From JABMOV01 sp964654545 (GTDB lineage Bacteria > Fidelibacterota > Marinisomatia > Marinisomatales > JABMOV01), in assembly GCA_964654545.1 (NCBI GenBank), contig CAZZIU010000015.1, forward strand, positions 5,320-69,319: a stretch of DNA of 64,000 bases. The letters run 5' to 3'. Below are positions 62,630 to 64,000 of the stretch, piece by piece. The notes beneath the pieces are model-generated. The model saw only the letters and a program-made list of their open reading frames with translations, was not told where the DNA came from and searched no databases. Numbering within the stretch: the first letter of the stretch is position 1; each line of letters opens with the position of its first letter. The position numbers were made by a program, and so were the translations under genes.

Positions 62630-63358
62630 TCATTTTAAGGGTAGTACTTCAATATTTTGAGGTTTTATTTGAATTTGAATCAACACTTGTCCAGATTCAA
62701 TTACAACGCTATTGAAGTTTAACTCATTAATTGAAGTAATTCGATCTAATTCCTTTAAAAGCATATTTGTGGACTTCTCAAGATCATTTGCTGCTTGTGG
62801 AAGATTATCGTACACCAAAAGTTGATTTATTTCGAACTTCTCAAAGTGAGCTGAATTCAATTTTCTAGTTTTACTTTCGATGCATCCAGACATCCATTTA
62901 GACCATTCTTTTTCAACACTATCGCCCATCCACCCAGGGCCATGTAATCCATTTTGTGTTCTCCGAAGTAATCCAATGATTTCTTCTTTTGTTCTAGTTG
63001 GCGAATCCCAGCGAAACAGGTCTGGTTCGAAAAGTCCATCTGGGAAATGCTTCTCATATAATGCATGAGCCCAAGCATATTGCTCGGGAATGGCCTCTGT
63101 ACATTCTATACCTATTTGGTCACTATTCATCTCAAGGAAAAAATCAGGTTTATCCCGATGAGTCAAAACAAGCGGGAAACTGATGTGGTTTGAGTGGATA
63201 ATTGAGCGCAGATATCTAATAATGGCATACCGCTCCGTATCTTCAGTTGTTCTTCCGCCAGTTCTTGGGGGAACTGAAATATCAATATTATTGAGGACTT
63301 CTAATAACTCATCCGCTGAATTTGCTTTTATTGTCACCATCTTATATGCGCTTACCAT
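62630..63358 (-). CDS. Cassette-like ORF, possible PD-(D/E)XK-type nuclease-fold protein
   Basis: I do not recognise a named family for this 242 aa protein. An N-terminal helix containing TTEDTERYAIIRYL is followed by a strand pair HRDKPDFFLEMNSDQIGIECTEA, a long helical middle, then CIESKTRKLN and a strand with INQLLVYDN. The order helix(E)-PDF-x-IGIE-x-T and a later K-x-R-K-L-N helix next to LLVYDN is reminiscent of restriction-endonuclease-like folds, but the usual Lys after E-x is not seen. The ATG is 13 bases after a GTTAGGC core and the stop is one base before GCCTAAC, a very compact, cassette-like fit. Confidence 0.6.
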   Translation of the reverse strand: MVSAYKMVTIKANSADELLEVLNNIDISVPPRTGGRTTEDTERYAIIRYLRSIIHSNHISFPLVLTHRDKPDFFLEMNSDQIGIECTEAIPEQYAWAHALYEKHFPDGLFEPDLFRWDSPTRTKEEIIGLLRRTQNGLHGPGWMGDSVEKEWSKWMSGCIESKTRKLNSAHFEKFEINQLLVYDNLPQAANDLEKSTNMLLKELDRITSINELNFNSVVIESGQVLIQIQIKPQNIEVLPLK

Positions 63359-63371
63359 GCTACTGAAATAG

Positions 63372-63520
63372 GCCTAACGATATAGCTCTGTGGCACTTGC
63401 CCGCCTCTGGAGGGTGATAGTTCTTTGTACATTTTATAATGATTAAATCTAACTACTTTTTAAAACCAAAAACACAAATTTCACGCTGCCTGACTATCAC
63501 GTCCGTAGCGCGTGTTAGCA
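63372..63520 (-). repeat. attC-like site between the two accessory genes
   Basis: Read on the minus strand, TGCTAAC (63520-63514) and GTTAGGC (63378-63372) bound 149 bases. The two arms share CTAAC cores, a five-base spacer and an inverted GTGATAG / CTATCAC pair, the rest being imperfect. GTTAGGC fits the conserved GTTRRRY cross-over core; TGCTAAC departs from RYYYAAC at two positions. The length slightly exceeds the usual attC range (about 57-141 bases). The AT-rich centre holds no gene. Confidence 0.45.
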
Positions 63521-63545
63521 GGTGAATTTATGTAGATATGATATT

Positions 63546-63980
63546 TTAGTTTAATTTATTTAGTCTTTTTTGTGGAGAATATTTTTCAAAAATAAATGAC
63601 TTTCTTCCAATTAGCATAGCTAAAACTATTATTACTGATGCTGTTATATTTATTATAGTCCCCTTTTCAAGCGGTTGACCAAATAGGATAAATCCGTTTA
63701 TTAGCCCATCAAGAATAAAAAGTATAATTGCAAATAATCCGATTTTCCAATAAAAGTAATTGCTCTTTAGCATTCCAATGGCACTCCTGACAAGTATTAT
63801 GGACACTAAAATTAATCCGAATCCAACCATTTTTGCCTCATTACTGGAGGCAATCATCCTTTGATCTAATTCTAGGTTCGTTCCTTCTATTATTAGAACT
63901 AATCCCCCAATAAAACGTGCTATAGCAAGAATAATCATTAAAGTCGATCCAACTATTATTGATTTTCTTGAATGAATCAT
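63546..63980 (-). CDS. Small membrane protein of unknown function, four predicted spans
   Basis: This 144 aa hydrophobic protein has spans near residues 8-30, 50-68, 80-100 and 107-125 (IIVGSTLMIILAIARFIGGLVL; MVGFGLILVSIILVRSAIG; IGLFAIILFILDGLINGFILF; IINITASVIIVLAMLIG). No family recognised. It has a plausible AAAGG site 8 bases before the ATG. The stop is followed after about 26 bases by the attC-like site, so it may be a second cassette; its 5' boundary would lie beyond the window. Confidence 0.65.
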   Translation of the reverse strand: MIHSRKSIIVGSTLMIILAIARFIGGLVLIIEGTNLELDQRMIASSNEAKMVGFGLILVSIILVRSAIGMLKSNYFYWKIGLFAIILFILDGLINGFILFGQPLEKGTIINITASVIIVLAMLIGRKSFIFEKYSPQKRLNKLN

Positions 63981-64000
63981 ATTATTACCTTTTACTATTC

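Noticed and set aside
1..64000. CRISPR array, insertion sequence or prophage
   Set aside because: No regularly spaced repeats, transposase, integrase or phage structural genes were found; the only mobile-type signal is the cassette-like end of the window.

Overview
This 64 kb window is a densely packed, roughly 40% GC bacterial chromosome segment from a Gram-negative organism. Envelope genes (lgt, lptE, an Omp85-type barrel, a very large outer-membrane protein, many lipoprotein signal peptides) point to a double membrane. The gene set and gene orders point to the FCB assemblage: sigma-54 regulator next to lptE, pheST / coiled-coil ORF / zapA / folD, and a DUF4837 lipoprotein. A Marinimicrobia (SAR406)-like lineage is my best guess, but no rRNA is present and the sequence alone does not settle it. 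A run of exactly 100 N shows that this is a draft scaffold, probably from a metagenome or single cell.

Layout. 0-12.7 kb (+): translation and RNA genes (rbfA end, truB, ribF, rpsO, pnp), ald, a MerR regulator, tRNA-Pro(GGG), an envelope cluster (DUF2914 protein, NAGPA-like lipoprotein, GT2, VTT protein), tRNA-Pro(CGG), the primary sigma factor and leuS. 12.8-14.2 kb (-): K+ channel/RCK protein, cutA, tRNA-Arg(CCG). 14.5-17.3 kb (+): Rieske protein, cytochrome b and a nine-haem cytochrome c. 17.3-25.1 kb (-): thrS-infC-rpmI-rplT-pheS-pheT-ORF63-zapA-folD, then tRNA-Val(GAC) further upstream. 25.4-31.3 kb (-): lysine 6-aminotransferase and ALDH7-type dehydrogenase (lysine to 2-aminoadipate), rsmI, tmk and a C-terminal processing protease. 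31.4-40.7 kb (-): ribonuclease R, DUF4837 lipoprotein, RmlD-like reductase, DPM1-like GT, a GT2/phosphoglycosyl-transferase fusion, accA, thioesterase, thioredoxin-TPR lipoprotein. 40.7-51.7 kb (-): outer-membrane module, lgt, a zinc-ribbon membrane protein, Fe-S protein, tpx, MFS exporter, DppA peptidase. 51.8-53.5 kb (+): GNAT and an alpha/alpha-toroid lipoprotein. 53.5-62.2 kb (-): nadE, acylphosphatase, LOG-like protein, asnS, lptE, sigma-54 activator (interrupted by the gap), galE, uvrB. 62.2-64 kb: an accessory segment with two small minus-strand genes separated by palindrome-rich spacers that carry GTTAGGC / GCCTAAC cores, as in integron gene cassettes.

Most genes sit in tightly coupled strings with 1-29 base overlaps, so start sites were decided by Shine-Dalgarno spacing and by overlap with the preceding stop codon. 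Two genes appear to lack any ATG/GTG/TTG start: infC (best read as AUC) and rsmI (perhaps AUA). The most unusual items are the cassette-like end of the window, the Rieske / cytochrome b / nonahaem cytochrome cluster, the GT2-PGT fusion whose catalytic segment is missing, and the uncharacterised outer-membrane module downstream of lgt. No CRISPR array, insertion sequence, prophage or rRNA was seen.
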